From: Nectonema munidae
Taxonomy: Eukaryota > Nematomorpha > Nectonematoida > Nectonematidae
Assembly (NCBI GenBank): GCA_030549495.1
Contig: JAUIRK010001052.1
Coordinates: 1,612,001-1,676,000 of the forward strand
Direction: 5' to 3'
DNA: 64,000 bases
Numbering within the stretch: the stretch's first letter is position 1; each line of letters starts with the position of its first letter. A program made the position numbers and the translations under genes. This document shows positions 24,160-35,140 of the stretch, piece after piece. The notes beneath the pieces are model-generated. The model was not told the DNA's origin. It searched no databases and was given only the letters and a program-made list of their open reading frames with translations.

Positions 24160-24880
24160 TTCATCGTCTATAAACCGCACTTTTTTACTGAGAATTTTCG
24201 ATCAATTTGCGGGTGCGACCTATAGACAAATATAAGAAATAAAGTTTTTTTTACCACATTGTCAATATTCAATCCACAATCATACATAAATATACACAAA
24301 ACAATGTCAATAGTTTATTAAATTTAAATTTCATCAAAGTCCTTTCATCTGAACTAGAACCAAAGATGTTGTCATACTCCTGGGATAGGGTAACTGCGTC
24401 AGTAGAGTCATAATAAAGTTCAACTTCCTCATCTTCCTCTTCAACACTCCCATCATCCCTGTCCACCCATAAAAACCACTCCTCTGTCCCATTAAGTTTG
24501 TTTGAAATCCCACACTTCAAAAACCCATTTGTAATATACAAGATGTAGGGATGTTCTTCCAGGACTCCACAATCCAAGTACAGATGGTTAGTAGATCAAC
24601 CCTCTTCAGTCGTCCAGTGGGGGTCTTTGCTTGGTTTCCAGTAGCCATCCACTCAGTCCATTTCTTCCTCATCCTCTCTTTGAAAGGACGGTTAACGGAG
24701 ACATCCAGTGGCTACAGGACAGAGGTAAGACCTCCTGGGATAATAGCAGGTATGGTCTTGATGTCTTTCAGCTGTTGCAGAACTTCTATTTTCTTGTGGC
24801 ACCTGAAACTGTCCAGGACTAAGAAGGAAGGTTTCTTTAGCAAGTGATACCACTTGATTATTTCATACTGCCACTCATAT
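24160..24880 (-). pseudogene. 3' part of a second pogo-type transposase
   Basis: The minus-strand reading from about 24880 gives LLKKPSLVLDSFRCHKKIEV (second catalytic Asp), IPAIIPGGLTSVL, an in-frame stop, then PLDVSVNRPFKERMRKKWTE (third Asp). After a frame change comes NGFLKCGISNKLNGTEEWFL, with an acidic tail ending at 24269. This is the C-terminal half of the DDE_1 domain and tail. Residues differ from those in the 19.4-kb element, so it is another subfamily. Left of the gene, complementary GTGCGGTTTATAGACGATG and GTGCGACCTATAGAC (24163-24235) look like its sub-terminal repeats. The 5' half is missing. Confidence 0.8.
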
Positions 24881-25434
24881 TGAGTATTTTATATTGTATT
24901 CTAAATATAATCACTTGAGAATTTTGAGTACGCCTTTGTATATTGATCATTTTTATTAGAAAAGATATTAACAAAATTGTCTAGGGATGAATAAATTATG
25001 AATCATTACTTTTAAATTAGAAGTACACAAAACTTATTATTACGGTGAGATTGAAAATTTTTAAGGATTTTTCTACTTCAATACACAAGTTACAACGAGT
25101 TAAACAAAACAAAAAAAGTTAGACAAATCAAACCTTATTTAATTCATTTATAATAGCTTGTTCAGTTGTAAAAGATGAAATACGAAATAATACACTCTCT
25201 TTTACTTTTTTTTTCATCCACAAATCTAAAAAAATATTTATTAAAAATGCACCTTTTTAGAAAAATTTAGTCTTTGAAATAATGGTTAGGTTGTAAATCT
25301 AGCCTAGAATGTTTAAAGTAAAAAATACAGAAAATATAATACTTGAGAAACAAACAATTAGCATTATTTTGCTATAATTAAAAATTTTAAAAGTAAAGAA
25401 AAGAAAATAATTCGCCATTTTTTGATTTATTTTA
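24881..25434. other. AT-rich spacer
   Basis: No gene or repeat was recognised. Confidence 0.5.
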
Positions 25435-25460
25435 TGTAGGTAGGTAGGTAGGTAGGTAGT
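25435..25460. repeat. (GTAG)n microsatellite at LINE 3' end
   Basis: About six perfect tetranucleotide units. The position at the 3' terminus of the LINE suggests it is the tail copied with the element. Confidence 0.92.
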
Positions 25461-26226
25461 GAGATCTCAAAGCACAATCCGACTTAAGTCGATATGCTTG
25501 CAGTGCTGTGTTGCTTAGGAATATAGGAGAAAGGTGCGTTTAATGATCTAAATTAAGAAGAAAAAAACAAGTGTAGATATAAAAGCTAAAAAAATGACTA
25601 ATTGGGTGAATGGATGGGCAAGACAGTAAGTTTAGCTTCAATTACATTAATCAATTTATTAAGTTTGATGAGAAGGGATGGATAATAGATTAGGTCAGTT
25701 AGAGAGATAGGAAAACGTCCAAGAGTGCGCACAGTCGAGTTAATGAAATTTTCGCAGATTGTGTGGGTATATTGACATGTAAAAATAATGTGGTAGGGTG
25801 ACTCTGAAAATTCATGACATAGACGACATAAGCTATCATTGGAAATTTTTCGTTGAAAGAAGTATTCTTTGCAAGATACATGACCTGACAGCCATCTAAT
25901 AAGAGGCCGGGTTATTTTGAACTTGCTTTGGCTCCATATATATTGAATTGATTGTAAATTTGAGAATGAATTGGTTAAACGGGACTTTGAAGAAATACTT
26001 TCCCTGTTCCAGATTTTATAAACGTGGTCAATGAAAGCCAAGTTGAAAACTTTGAAGTGGGTGGAAAGGGACAAGACGGGTGAGAGATGACTTGCTTGCT
26101 TGGCTAAGATGTCGACATAGTGGTTTTCGTAGATATCTGTGTGGGATGGGCACCAATCAAAACTTAAAGAGAATTTGTTAGATAAAAGGAGAAGTTTCGG
26201 ATAAATGAGAGATATGAAGTAATGTA
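25435..26226 (-). mobile_element. 5'-truncated LINE with RNase H and (ACCT)n tail
   Basis: 3' end of a non-LTR retrotransposon on the minus strand. 26220-26075 reads as the end of an RNase H domain, FDWCPSHTDIYENHYVDILA. The open frame from 26074 to 25598 (158 codons) contains the trailing zinc knuckle CRLCHEFSESPYHIIFTC. A 3' UTR of about 140 bp follows and ends in a tetranucleotide array, (ACCT)n on the minus strand (25435-25460). RNase H followed by a CCHC-type knuckle and a simple-repeat tail fits the I/R1/LOA group of LINEs; the exact clade cannot be set from this piece. The final frame has no internal stop, suggesting fairly recent insertion with heavy 5' truncation. No clear target duplication was found. 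Confidence 0.82.
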
Positions 26227-26425
26227 AAAACTTCTCTTTCTAAAATTTAAAAGTATATTTTCCAAATATAAAATAAATTTTGGGGCACTTTTAAAATAGA
26301 CCGGTAAAATCATACGGTGAGATAAATGAAAATATATTCATGTGGGCACTCAGCATAGAAATTTCATTTTGCTTTGATGTGACACAAAACGTACAAATTA
26401 TATCAGATAAGTGTTTAACGCTATC

Positions 26426-26609
26426 GGGTCTTTTCGTTTAGACTGGCACATCAAGTAATCACCATTTCGTCTGCCTTTTATAGTTAATTTTATTTATTTA
26501 TTAAGTTATTAATTAATTATAGTTATTAATATTATAGCAACCAAGACATTACTATAAAAGGCAGACGAAATGGTGGTTACTTGAAGTGGCCGTCTAAACG
26601 AAAACACCC
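26426..26609. mobile_element. MITE with long inverted ends (about 70 bp each)
   Basis: The left arm starts GGGTCTTTTCGTTTAGAC and the right arm, in complement, starts GGGTGTTTTCGTTTAGAC. Pairing continues through ACCATTTCGTCTGCCTTTTA to an AT-rich loop near 26490-26555. Flanks ACGCTATC and ACACCATC match at 6 of 8 positions, a possible decayed 8-bp duplication. No coding remnant was seen, so the superfamily is unknown. Confidence 0.85.
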
Positions 26610-26721
26610 ACACCATCTACAGACAAAAACTCTTTGGCATATTCAAATCATAAATATAATGTGTATATAATTTTAAAAATAGTTCAAAAAATTTATTTAT
26701 TATATCAAAAAAAAATTTCAA

Positions 26722-26846
26722 GGATGGGAGTAAAACTACCATTATCCGTTTTTGGAGAGGTAATAAAACCATCCGTCTTTTCAGGGGTATAAAAAACTAT
26801 TCATCTTTGGATTGGTATGTAGAACTATCCGTTTTTGGAGGGGTAT
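26722..26846. repeat. four-unit array resembling piggyBac terminal repeats
   Basis: About four 27-31-bp units of the type AACTATCCGTTTTTGGAGGG. The same words, 'GGGAGTAAAACT' and 'ATTATCCGTCTTTGAAGGGT', make up the ends of the piggyBac copies at 31.2 kb and 62.2 kb. It looks like an old isolated piggyBac end whose sub-terminal repeat has expanded, and it abuts the left border of the ZBED5-like hAT. Confidence 0.6.
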
Positions 26847-29688
26847 ATCAGAGGCTCACATCCTCAAAATTTTTTTGGGGCGGACTTTATTTAAAATTTT
26901 CAAAATTTATTATAAATGAATTTTTGTCCAATATACACACCACTATTATTATCCGACATTATACTTGCTGTAAGAAGTCAAATTGCGTTGTTTGTAATTT
27001 TGATTACATGACTACCTCCTAGCTCAAGGGTTTTCAAACTGGAGTTCACGAGGCGATGGCCAAGCAGTTGCATAGGGAGCTGAAGGGTTCACTGAGTGGA
27101 TCGTTTTGCGCAACATATTGCATCCATATTGGGTCATTTTCGATTTTTGCCAATAATTAACATTTAAAAGAATGAATAATTTAGTCTTTGAATTGAGTTA
27201 ACTATTTTTACTTTTTTATTGCTTTTCAGGCCTGATTTTATTGATGTAAATGTGCATTATTCTTAGTGTTTTAAAAAATTAAATACAACGACTCATACTT
27301 GACATTTGGTTTTACTGCCTTAACGTCTGGTGGGGAAGAGGAACATACGCCTTTTATGTTCTGAAGTGTTAGCATCCACTTTCCTAACCCCGACAAGTGA
27401 GACTTGCATTGGAAGTGAAGCACTAGAGTTGGGTAAAGATAACTATTGACTATTTTAAACGTCAAGCTGAATGATTACACAAATCCAGTTTTGATAACAT
27501 ATGAATGTTTTTGCAAAATATTAAGTATCGTCTGAAAAGTTTCAAACAATATCTGTTGTCAAAAAATCCCACAATATAAGAGAGCAGTTGATATTACCTT
27601 GGTGCAAAGATATCATATTCAATGTCCTAAGAAGTTTTCGAACTTGTAAAGTTGAAGCATATCTTGCTGTCAAACGGTACCATTAGAAGGTAATAGGAAA
27701 GATGTCTGATAACATATCAGGTGGTTTTATTGATTCGGAATTCGATTTTCAACTTTTTTGCAATTCAGTTTGATGAAACGATTGATCACACGTACAATCT
27801 GTATGTGACAAGCACCTGGTAGACAAGTTTTTGTTTTACAAAACTCTGAACACTGCAAGAGAAATATTTCACAATGTGGACACTTTTTTACATCACATGT
27901 TCCCTCGCAGGATGGAGATGGGAGTTTTACTCCCAAAGCAATTTTGATAGTCATTTTAATCATAAAAAAGATAGACAACATGTATTGAATCTAACACGTA
28001 AATTTGAAATTATGCGTGTAGAATTTTAAAATAAAGTGATAACATTTTTATGTTTGAAAATTGGAGAAAAATGGTCCAATGCTTTTTTTTAACGCCATCT
28101 ACAAAAAAAAGTACAATTTTTCTAGCAAACAAAAATTTCGTTAAAATATTTTTTACTTTTTGGTTATCAAAAAAATCAAACCATGGAAGAAATATTTCAT
28201 CTAAAATTACAATTTTAATTTTTTTTGAAAATATTACATTTTCCAATAAAGTTTTTTACTTTGTTTACAATTTATGATTATGGTAACAATTATTTCACTC
28301 TCAAAAACTCTATTACACAAAAGTGTGAAAAAGATAAAAGAAAAAAATGTTTATTTGAAGATTATAAAGCTTAAGAGTCTTTACACTCTGTGCAAATAAG
28401 TACTGTGTGATTTTTACAACAAGGCCTTTGACATTTTATGCACTTTCTTGTACTTCTTTTTCTTGGTTTACAATTTGAAACGAAACAATAACTTCTTCCA
28501 TGTGATGTAGTTGGTTGATTGGATGCTTCGAAACCATAAAAAGATAAAATGTTTCTTATGCCAACACGTGTTGATGAACTTTGGCATCTGATTTGCATGG
28601 CGTTTTCAATTAGATGTAGTGCCAAACTTCTAATGAAACACTTTCGTCCACCTTTTCTGACACTTGGATACCTTTCTGGCATGTTTGATTTCATAATGAC
28701 CCAATTATTGTTTGCGGCGATGTCTAATAAATTTGTAAAAATCGCCATTGGCCATCTTCTTGAGGTTCTGTAGCACGAATAATCTCTAGCCATCTTGTTG
28801 AAAGCATCTACAACCCTTTATACATGTTATAATCTAAAATAGTTTGGGGTTTTCTCTGAATACAGACTAGTTCAATTTCCGAAAGATGCTGGCTAGACAT
28901 TATGTAATTAGGTCTAAATGCTTTACCAGAATGTTTTTTTGGGATGTAAACTGTTAGTGAAGAGTGTTTTGTATATAAAAATTTGCTCTCACAATCTACC
29001 AAATTTAAATATTTGAGATATGAAGGTCGAATAATACTACGGTTTGCTCTAACTGTTCCACAAACCGTGAGTTTACGATCTACCTCCCAACAACAAAACT
29101 CATGGGCCATAAAAAATCTATCAACATAAATTCCACAACCTTTTGGTATATTAGATATTGCTACAAGTCTTTTTACCATATTTGTAGATTTGAAATAGCC
29201 TTTATCACTCAATCCTGAAACATATACTTCACTTGACAATACATAAAAGCTAACAGAGTCAACAATATGATACACTTTCATGCCATATCTCCCTTGTTTA
29301 GAGGGATCGTAAACGTTTATTGGCAATCTTCCTCTAAACTTCACAAGTTGCTCATCTATAGTAACATCGTACCTGGGAACACCAATACTTATGTTAACTT
29401 TTGGAAAATTCATCGTGCAAGTACCTTATAGGTGATAGTTTGTCACAAGTATTTCTGTTACCTTTATGATCAAATCTAATAAATGTTTTGACCAAAATAA
29501 ACATGTCCCTGCTTATTGCTGCCTTCAGAAAAGGTTCTCCATTTTTATTGGAAAATAAAAACTTTACATCGACAGGTTGATCTTTAGATTGGCCCATGTA
29601 TAACAAGCAGCCTAAGTAAGCCAGAAGATCATCTACAGAAAACCTTTCATAGCAGTAGCGTAGATTTTCAAAACGAAGCTCAGCTTTG

Positions 29689-30289
29689 CTATAAAAAATA
29701 TTGAAATTATTCTAATGAAAAATATCCTATTTGGCAAGTCGGTAAAATTTGTAGCGATGTGCTCTTTACATATAAAATACAAAATGTCAAAGAAGAATTC
29801 CAATTCAATTCAAGCTCTATCAATAAAACAAAGATATACCTTCTATTTGAAGGTACCTAGTATATTTGAAGTCCAGGTACAAAAAATGTGGACATCTTTT
29901 TGTGTTATCGCGACAACTTTGAATAGTAAAGTTTCTTTTTTGTAAAATTTATATTCATCACAACACAAGATGGAAATAAAATCTAGATGGGTGGCAATGT
30001 TGAATAAAGTCGATGTTCATAAAAATCAAGTTAACACCAATTGTGAAGTAGAACAAGATCGTGGTAATGTTGCACTATCCATGCATCGATAAACGTCTTT
30101 CGAATGCAATTGGCTTTTCATCGATGCACGAATAGATTGCACTGTACTTACTATCCGTGCATCGATAAAAAGCCAATTGCTTTGGAAAGACGTTTATTGA
30201 TGCACGGATAGTGCAACCATTACCCAACACCTTATATAAAAACAATTTTACCGACTTGTTCTATTTATGTAGATAATAATCTATCATAC
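29689..30289 (-). other. 601-bp GT-AG intron of piggyBac A
   Basis: Donor CAG|GTATGATAG and acceptor TTTTTTATAG|CAAAGC join exons without loss of frame. The interior is AT-rich, non-coding and contains a palindromic insert (30063-30224). Copy B shows the same donor and acceptor at 63189 and 63869. Confidence 0.8.
30063..30224. repeat. 162-bp palindrome inside the piggyBac intron
   Basis: Arms begin GGTAATGTTGCACTATCC and, in complement, GGTAATGGTTGCACTATCC, and pair over about 55 bp each with few mismatches. The word TATCCGTGCATCGAT recurs inside. It looks like a foldback/MITE-like insertion. A shorter version sits at the same intron position in copy B (63246-63350), so it was present before the two copies separated. 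Confidence 0.9.
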
Positions 30290-32487
30290 CTGTAGTTTTC
30301 ATGGAAATTTTCTTTGGTGCATTCAAATATGTAGAAAATAAGATTTTGTGCGAAAAAAAAGTTAAAAATTTCGAGGGGATTGGAAAGATCCTTAGCAACT
30401 CCTTTAGGCCCAGGCGAAGACGTCCCTAATGTTTTGAGACAAAGCTCCGGCGGTTTTCTTTGGGCTCCCAGAAATATTTTGTGCCGTCGGGTTCAACAAG
30501 TGAATCACATGGAAAATTTCACGACTACTCACGGAACTACTTGAACCAAAAATTTCAACATCAGTACCAACGTAAGCACCAGAAACAAAAACAAGACTGC
30601 TTTCATCACTTGACGCCTCACCGTTCTATGAACTCATTTTGAAATACATGATGTAGAGAAAAATAGAAACTCCAATAAATAAGCTGGAATGAAGCAAACC
30701 CGGAAATCAAAACAATCAGAATGATTATGTTTGCGATGGTGAGATTTGATAATGAATAATGTAAAATATGAATTGCCTGCTTTATTGATATCGATCAATC
30801 GGCTCATATTTCAAACACATTCTCGGTACATCAGCCAATACACATTGATGCAGCGTAATTGTAAACAAAAGGCATTAGTCATGGATTGGATTTATTGTTG
30901 GTAACGTATACGGAGCTCATATTTTGCTGCGCAAGTGCAAACATTAGAAATAACAACCACAACGCAGATGATAGCAAAAATAAAAAATGTAGTTTATTTC
31001 GTATAAGCGGAACAGATCGTAAAATAAATTTAGATTTTAAGATTTTGTCAACACTTTCGGACAAAATTAAGTTATAATAATAATAATAAACACCCCAGAG
31101 AAATCGGAAGAATACTTTGTATGGAGTATAAAATTTTCTCCTAAGTATAGAATAACTCTAAAATGTCAAAAAGTAGTTGTTTTATGATTGTGAGTAAAAC
31201 TCCCATTATCCGTCTTTGAAGGGTATAAAAAATTATTAATCTTACGAGGGTTAAGTCAAAACATTCATTTGGAGTGTATACTCACCTGTGCTTTAGCAAT
31301 TTCTTGTTCAAATTTTTATACTTTGAAGCAAAAATCTCCAGCTGTAATTGGTACTCAGTACGCTATTCATCTCCAAGCCTTGATAATAAAAGAGTATTTA
31401 ATTGAAGCAATTGCCTTCAACTCTTGTTTGTTTTCAGAGTTATGCAAAGAAAATGATTTCGAAAACTCTTGCTGTACAACGTGAAGTGCCTTTCCAAACG
31501 AAAAGTTTCGAAGCGATAATATGGAAAGAAATGCATCAATTTCTGCCAAGCAAACTAGACGACATGCATGTAGAATTTTCTGAGTCCATTTTCGTATATT
31601 CCTATCATTTTTAATGAATTCCTTAACCTTGGGCTCCATTGCCATAAGAAATTGTCAGCTTTTGAAATGAAGATGGAATTATGGCATTCTTAGACAAGAA
31701 ATTTTTTTAGATTTTCCAACACATTTTTTAATGAAAATAAGATTTTGTTCAACAAAGATGTCCTGGAGGCGATAAAAGAGCATGTAACATATATTGTCAA
31801 GAAATTTCTACTTATTTTCCTAATCTACAAACATTTCAAACTATCAATTTATCAAAACCCCGTTTATAATCTCGATTAGTAATCTGCTCCTAGAAGACTT
31901 CTTGATTCGAGAACAGATTAATGATTTGATTAATGATTGAGGAGGTGCAAAACATGTTTTTTGTGAAATGTCTCAGCGATTTTTCGTTTAAAATAGGAAA
32001 GTCCTATGCTGATGTTGCAAAGATATCTCTGAAAGTTCTGATTCGATTTGCCACATATGATTGTGAGTGAGCAAGCGTTTTCCATGCTACTTGATATTCT
32101 AATCCCGAAACAGATTGGAAGTGAGTAACGATATTGGAGTTGCATTGGCAAAACTGGTTTAGATGAAGCAGATGCATCCATCCTATTTACTTATTGATTA
32201 GATTATTCAGACTATTTTTAAATAAACAATTGTATCAATTTTTTTTAGTACAGTAGTTTATGTTGTTTTATTTTTTTTAAATGAGACCCTGAGCTATTAA
32301 AAAATTATAGAGACCATTACGGTAAAATTTTTAACTAAATGATTCATATATGATAGATCACACTACTCATCCTATGTAATTAAGTCTTCATCCCCCCTTA
32401 TTTCCATTCGCCAATTAACGGATGGTCACTGTCTATCGCTAAATATGATATACTCTAACCAAGTGAAGGTTTTATACCATCTGAATT

Positions 32488-32630
32488 GGGGACGTGAGTA
32501 GGGTTGGTTAGCTGCTGGATTCGATAACTCAAGGTCTTTTGGATTCGATCCGCATCAAGCCTGCTTTGCTCATAGTTCGATACAAGCGACGCAATTCTGC
32601 CTTCTCGATGAAAACACCCAGGTACCTTTA
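32488..32630 (+). mobile_element. tRNA-derived SINE, copy 1 (+)
   Basis: Plus-strand copy: the head GACGTGAGTAGGGTTGGTTA resembles the 5' half of a tRNA. The B-box-like GGATTCGATCC follows, then the body CATAGTTCGATACAAGCG...CTTCTCGATGAAAACACC and the tail GGTACCTTTA. It interrupts sequence that is continuous in hAT copy 2 ('TTTTATACCATGACTAAAAA'), with TATACCAT on the left and TTTACCAT on the right as the likely target duplication. Confidence 0.85.
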
Positions 32631-32718
32631 CCATCATCACTCTAAAAATGATCTCTTGTAAATATTTAGCAAACAGAATTTTTGGTTTTATATTTTATAT
32701 TTGGTGTTCGAAGGTTAA

Positions 32719-33036
32719 AAATTTATAAACTATATTTATTAGCCTAATATCTAAATTTAATCGACAAAATAATATTATTTTATGAGGAGCCAAAAGAGTT
32801 TCTTCGAAATATAAATTCAGAATGCTTATTTATGATTTAGCTATAAAATATTGCAAATTTAAAATTTTTTATTTGCCGAAAGAAACACGACATTTCGTCA
32901 ACAACAAAAACAATATTTTAGAACAGCCAAAAGTCTTTATTCAATTTTTATAAGTTTTATTATTTTCAAAAGAACTTCTCTCCAGTTGAAATAACGCTGA
33001 AATTAACCAATGTAGTTAAAAAGTTGTAACTAAATA
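32719..33036. other. AT-rich spacer
   Basis: No gene recognised. Confidence 0.5.
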
Positions 33037-33708
33037 CAGTAAAAGCTCGTTATATCGAATTCGGATAACTCGATCGAAGTTTTTATGAGGTGCCGGCAAT
33101 TTCCTTATAATTGGCATGTTAAATTATCCATATAACTCGAAGACAGTTTACTCGAATGTTCGGTTATTTCGAAGTCAATTTTGTAGCCATAGCCTTACAC
33201 ATGGCAGATAATTACATTGTTTAACTCGAAGTTTGACTTAAAAACTTTCTGAGTTAATTAACACCTGTTTTTAATCCTAGAGCAGCAAACTGTTGGCTTT
33301 TTTTAGTGTAACGGAAATCGTACAGGTGAATGAAATTAAAACGTAGATTTCCACGAGTTGTTTGTGTTAATTAATTAAGTACGCATGCGTAAATTGAAGT
33401 CGATGAGCTAGAAAACAAAAAACAATGATTGATTTTTTGTTTTAACTGAATAATCTTGTATCAGAATCACTTCTTTTGTTTAAATAAATTTTTATATGTT
33501 TATAAAGTTTTTAATGTTTGTTTAAATATATATTTTAATCATTTTAAAGTTTGTTTTGAAAGGTTAAAGATGACCACACATGCGCGTTGGTATTTAGTTT
33601 AACATAGTAAAAGTAAATTTCAAAATGTAAAAATTTGTTAACTCGAATCCGGATAACTCAAAGTACTTCAATAGGTCCCATCGGTTTCGAGATAACGAAC
33701 TTTTACTA
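33037..33708. mobile_element. non-autonomous pogo/Tigger-like element, about 670 bp
   Basis: The left end reads CAGTAAAAGCTCGTTATATC after a TA. The right end, in complement, reads AGTAAAAGTTCGTTATCTCG. 'GGATAACTCGA' motifs repeat inside both ends (33062-33180 and 33635-33665), giving the multiple sub-terminal repeats seen in Tigger relatives. The interior has no transposase remnant. The last base or two of the right end is uncertain. Confidence 0.75.
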
Positions 33709-34504
33709 GCACAATTTGAACATTATTGATGAAATCTGATCATTTTAAAGTTGATTCGAAGAAATTAGTTCAAACAGGATAAATAGGTTCAAACAGGATA
33801 AATATGTTCAAATTCGATAAATTTTGGTCACCGTCTGAAAGAAATGGTGTGTATGATGAATTTTTCGTTGTCAAAATTGTTGTTCATGTGACGGTCTGGC
33901 GCATTTGTCAGATGACAAATTGTCGGCCAATTGTATATTGATTTATATAAGACATGTATTATTGGATTAACGTGATATCGTTTAGCTTTACCAGCCTAAA
34001 TGAATAATATTATTTATATACCCTAAGAATCCAATAAGCTTTGTGTACACTGTGCGTGCTCTATGTTTATTTACACACGATGTTTCTATTTCAAGTGTGA
34101 TGATGAGTTTTAATCATCAGCGTATTTTATTATATATTCGCATGCAGAATATGCAAAGTCAATCATCACGATGTTGCATTTTTTGAATTGGCCCTTTCTT
34201 CTTCAAACTCTTCGTATATTTGTGGCGCAAAAATATGTGGTATCATTTTCATTGGGTGCCTAAGTAAATTCTCTATCTTTTTTATGTTTAAAATTTTTAG
34301 TCAGTATACTTTTCAATAAAGATAAAAGTAAATGATGCTAAAGCAAAGGAGCGAAAGGAGTAGTATCAAATAGAAAAGATTTCCTCTTGCTTGTAAGAAG
34401 CCTCCCACTTCAACCATAACTATTTCTTTGTCTTCCCTTCTTTTTTTTTAATTTGCAAAATATACCGACCTGCATCAAAAATTAATAATTAAAACTTTTT
34501 TTTT
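33709..34504. other. no recognised gene
   Basis: Contains a short direct duplication, 'GTTCAAACAGGATAAATA', at 33768-33805. No coding similarity was found. Confidence 0.45.
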
Positions 34505-34638
34505 GTGGGGTGTTTTCATTGAGAAGGCACAATTGCGCTGATTGTATCGAACTATAAGAAAGTAGGCTTGATGGGGGATCGAACCCACGACCTTCAGTTA
34601 TCAAAACCCAGTACCTAACCAACCTTCCTCACGCCCCC
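34505..34638 (-). mobile_element. tRNA-derived SINE, copy 2 (-)
   Basis: Minus strand: the head GGGGCGTGAGGAAGGTTGGT leads to B-box GGGTTCGATCCC, then body and GAAAACACCCCAC. This is one of the best-preserved copies. It ends at a T-rich/A-rich border, without the GGTACCTTTA tail of some other copies. Confidence 0.88.
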
Positions 34639-34734
34639 TTTTTAAACACCATTCCAAAATTTTCCTTTTACATAATAGTATGTCCTTCAGTTTGTCTTAA
34701 GAATTTTTATTGATTCCTTACTTCTCGAATTTTC

Positions 34735-34870
34735 TTAGTCAAAAGCGTAGCAAGAGAGGACTGGAGCGGGGAGGGGAGGGTTGATAATATACTTCTCCCC
34801 CTCCCCTTGAGAAAAAAATTAGATTGCTTTATGCTATACTCTCGCCCTGAAAATATTTTCGGCTCTGATT
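34735..34870. mobile_element. possible hAT end fragment
   Basis: AGCGTAGCAAGAGAGG (34744-34759) matches the first bases of the hAT MITE at 22757 (GGCGTAGCCAGAGAGG), followed by the same type of G- and C-runs. The terminal CAG and the partner end are not seen. Confidence 0.4.
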
Positions 34871-35140
34871 CAACTTCCTGTAAATTTATCTTCATTCCTT
34901 TTGAACCTAAAAAATAAAAAAAACTTATAGTGAAAAAGTCAAACATAATGTAAAAAACAGGACGAACCTTGAAGTAGATATATTTTTTGTATTTAATGCT
35001 TAGTTAGTTATATGACGTTTCCTCAATTCATTTTCTTATTTTTTAGATATAAATCATATTTAACTCAAAAAGTACTCGGAATAAAATATTACTCTTATAT
35101 TTTTACCAATACCTAAATATTATCTGTGCTTTTAGTTTAA

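Larger units (their letters stand above)
28371..30634 (-). pseudogene. piggyBac transposase with one intron, near-complete but broken
   Basis: Exon 1 (about 30634-30290) carries the Ser/Asp-rich N-terminus and ends TTCCATGAAAACTACAG. An intron follows (30289-29689, GTATGATAG...TTTTTTATAG). Exon 2 resumes in phase as SKAELRFENLRYCYERFSVD and continues to GCLLYMGQSKDQPVDVKFLF. Next come the first catalytic block VTIDEQLVKFRGRLP, the second-Asp region YVDRFFMAHEFCCWE, LDYNMYKG with the third-Asp region, and a C-terminal Cys-rich domain, CFVSNCKPRKRSTRKCIKCQ...CTEC, ending at 28371. Lesions visible: a stop at codon 4 and frame losses in exon 1, one shift near 29400, and one near 28805. The usual DNFF at the second Asp reads DRFF. 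The splice model is inferred from exact in-phase joining and from the same boundaries in copy B. Confidence 0.85.
27902..31250 (-). mobile_element. piggyBac transposon A, about 3.35 kb, inserted in the hAT
   Basis: The 5' end (right side, minus strand) begins CCCTCGTAAGATTAATAATT directly after TTAA (31251-31254). The left end begins CCCTCGCAGGATGGA (27902). Both ends carry GGGAGTTTTACTCCCA, a sub-terminal palindrome, and repeated GACGGATAAT-like words. The left flank is TGTT instead of TTAA, so one target copy has decayed. The gene runs on the minus strand (30634-28371), with about 470 bp of AT-rich 3' DNA. A second copy starts at 62203. Confidence 0.85.
26847..32718 (+). mobile_element. ZBED5/SCAND3-like hAT, copy 1 (split by piggyBac and a SINE)
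   Basis: Borders are set by colinear similarity to copy 2 at 40165-44113. The left end begins CAGAGGCTCACATCCTCAAA. 26850-27890 matches copy 2's left part, and 31260-32718 matches its right part. The plus strand keeps decayed phrases of the transposase. Around 27800, 'DKHLVDKFLFYKTLN' is recognisable. Around 31400-31560 is the region equivalent to copy 2's 'IKANASTLVCFQ' block. Near 32040, 'IRFATYDCE' is the C-terminal dimerisation motif. The 27902-31250 interval is a later piggyBac and 32488-32630 a later SINE. Net of these, about 2.4 kb remains, in keeping with copy 2. Stops and shifts are numerous, and no full right terminus was identified. Confidence 0.78.

Noticed and set aside
27727-27981. 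Cys-rich 84-codon protein on the minus strand
   Set aside because: It straddles the junction between hAT copy 1 and the piggyBac left end; the plus strand reads as decayed hAT transposase, so the Cys pattern is accidental.
28010-28277. Overlapping antiparallel frames near the piggyBac 3' end
   Set aside because: Both are AT-rich chance frames in the non-coding 3' part of piggyBac A.
30063-30224. Bidirectional terminator or regulatory hairpin
   Set aside because: The palindrome is long, resembles a mobile foldback element and lies in an intron; nothing points to a regulatory role.
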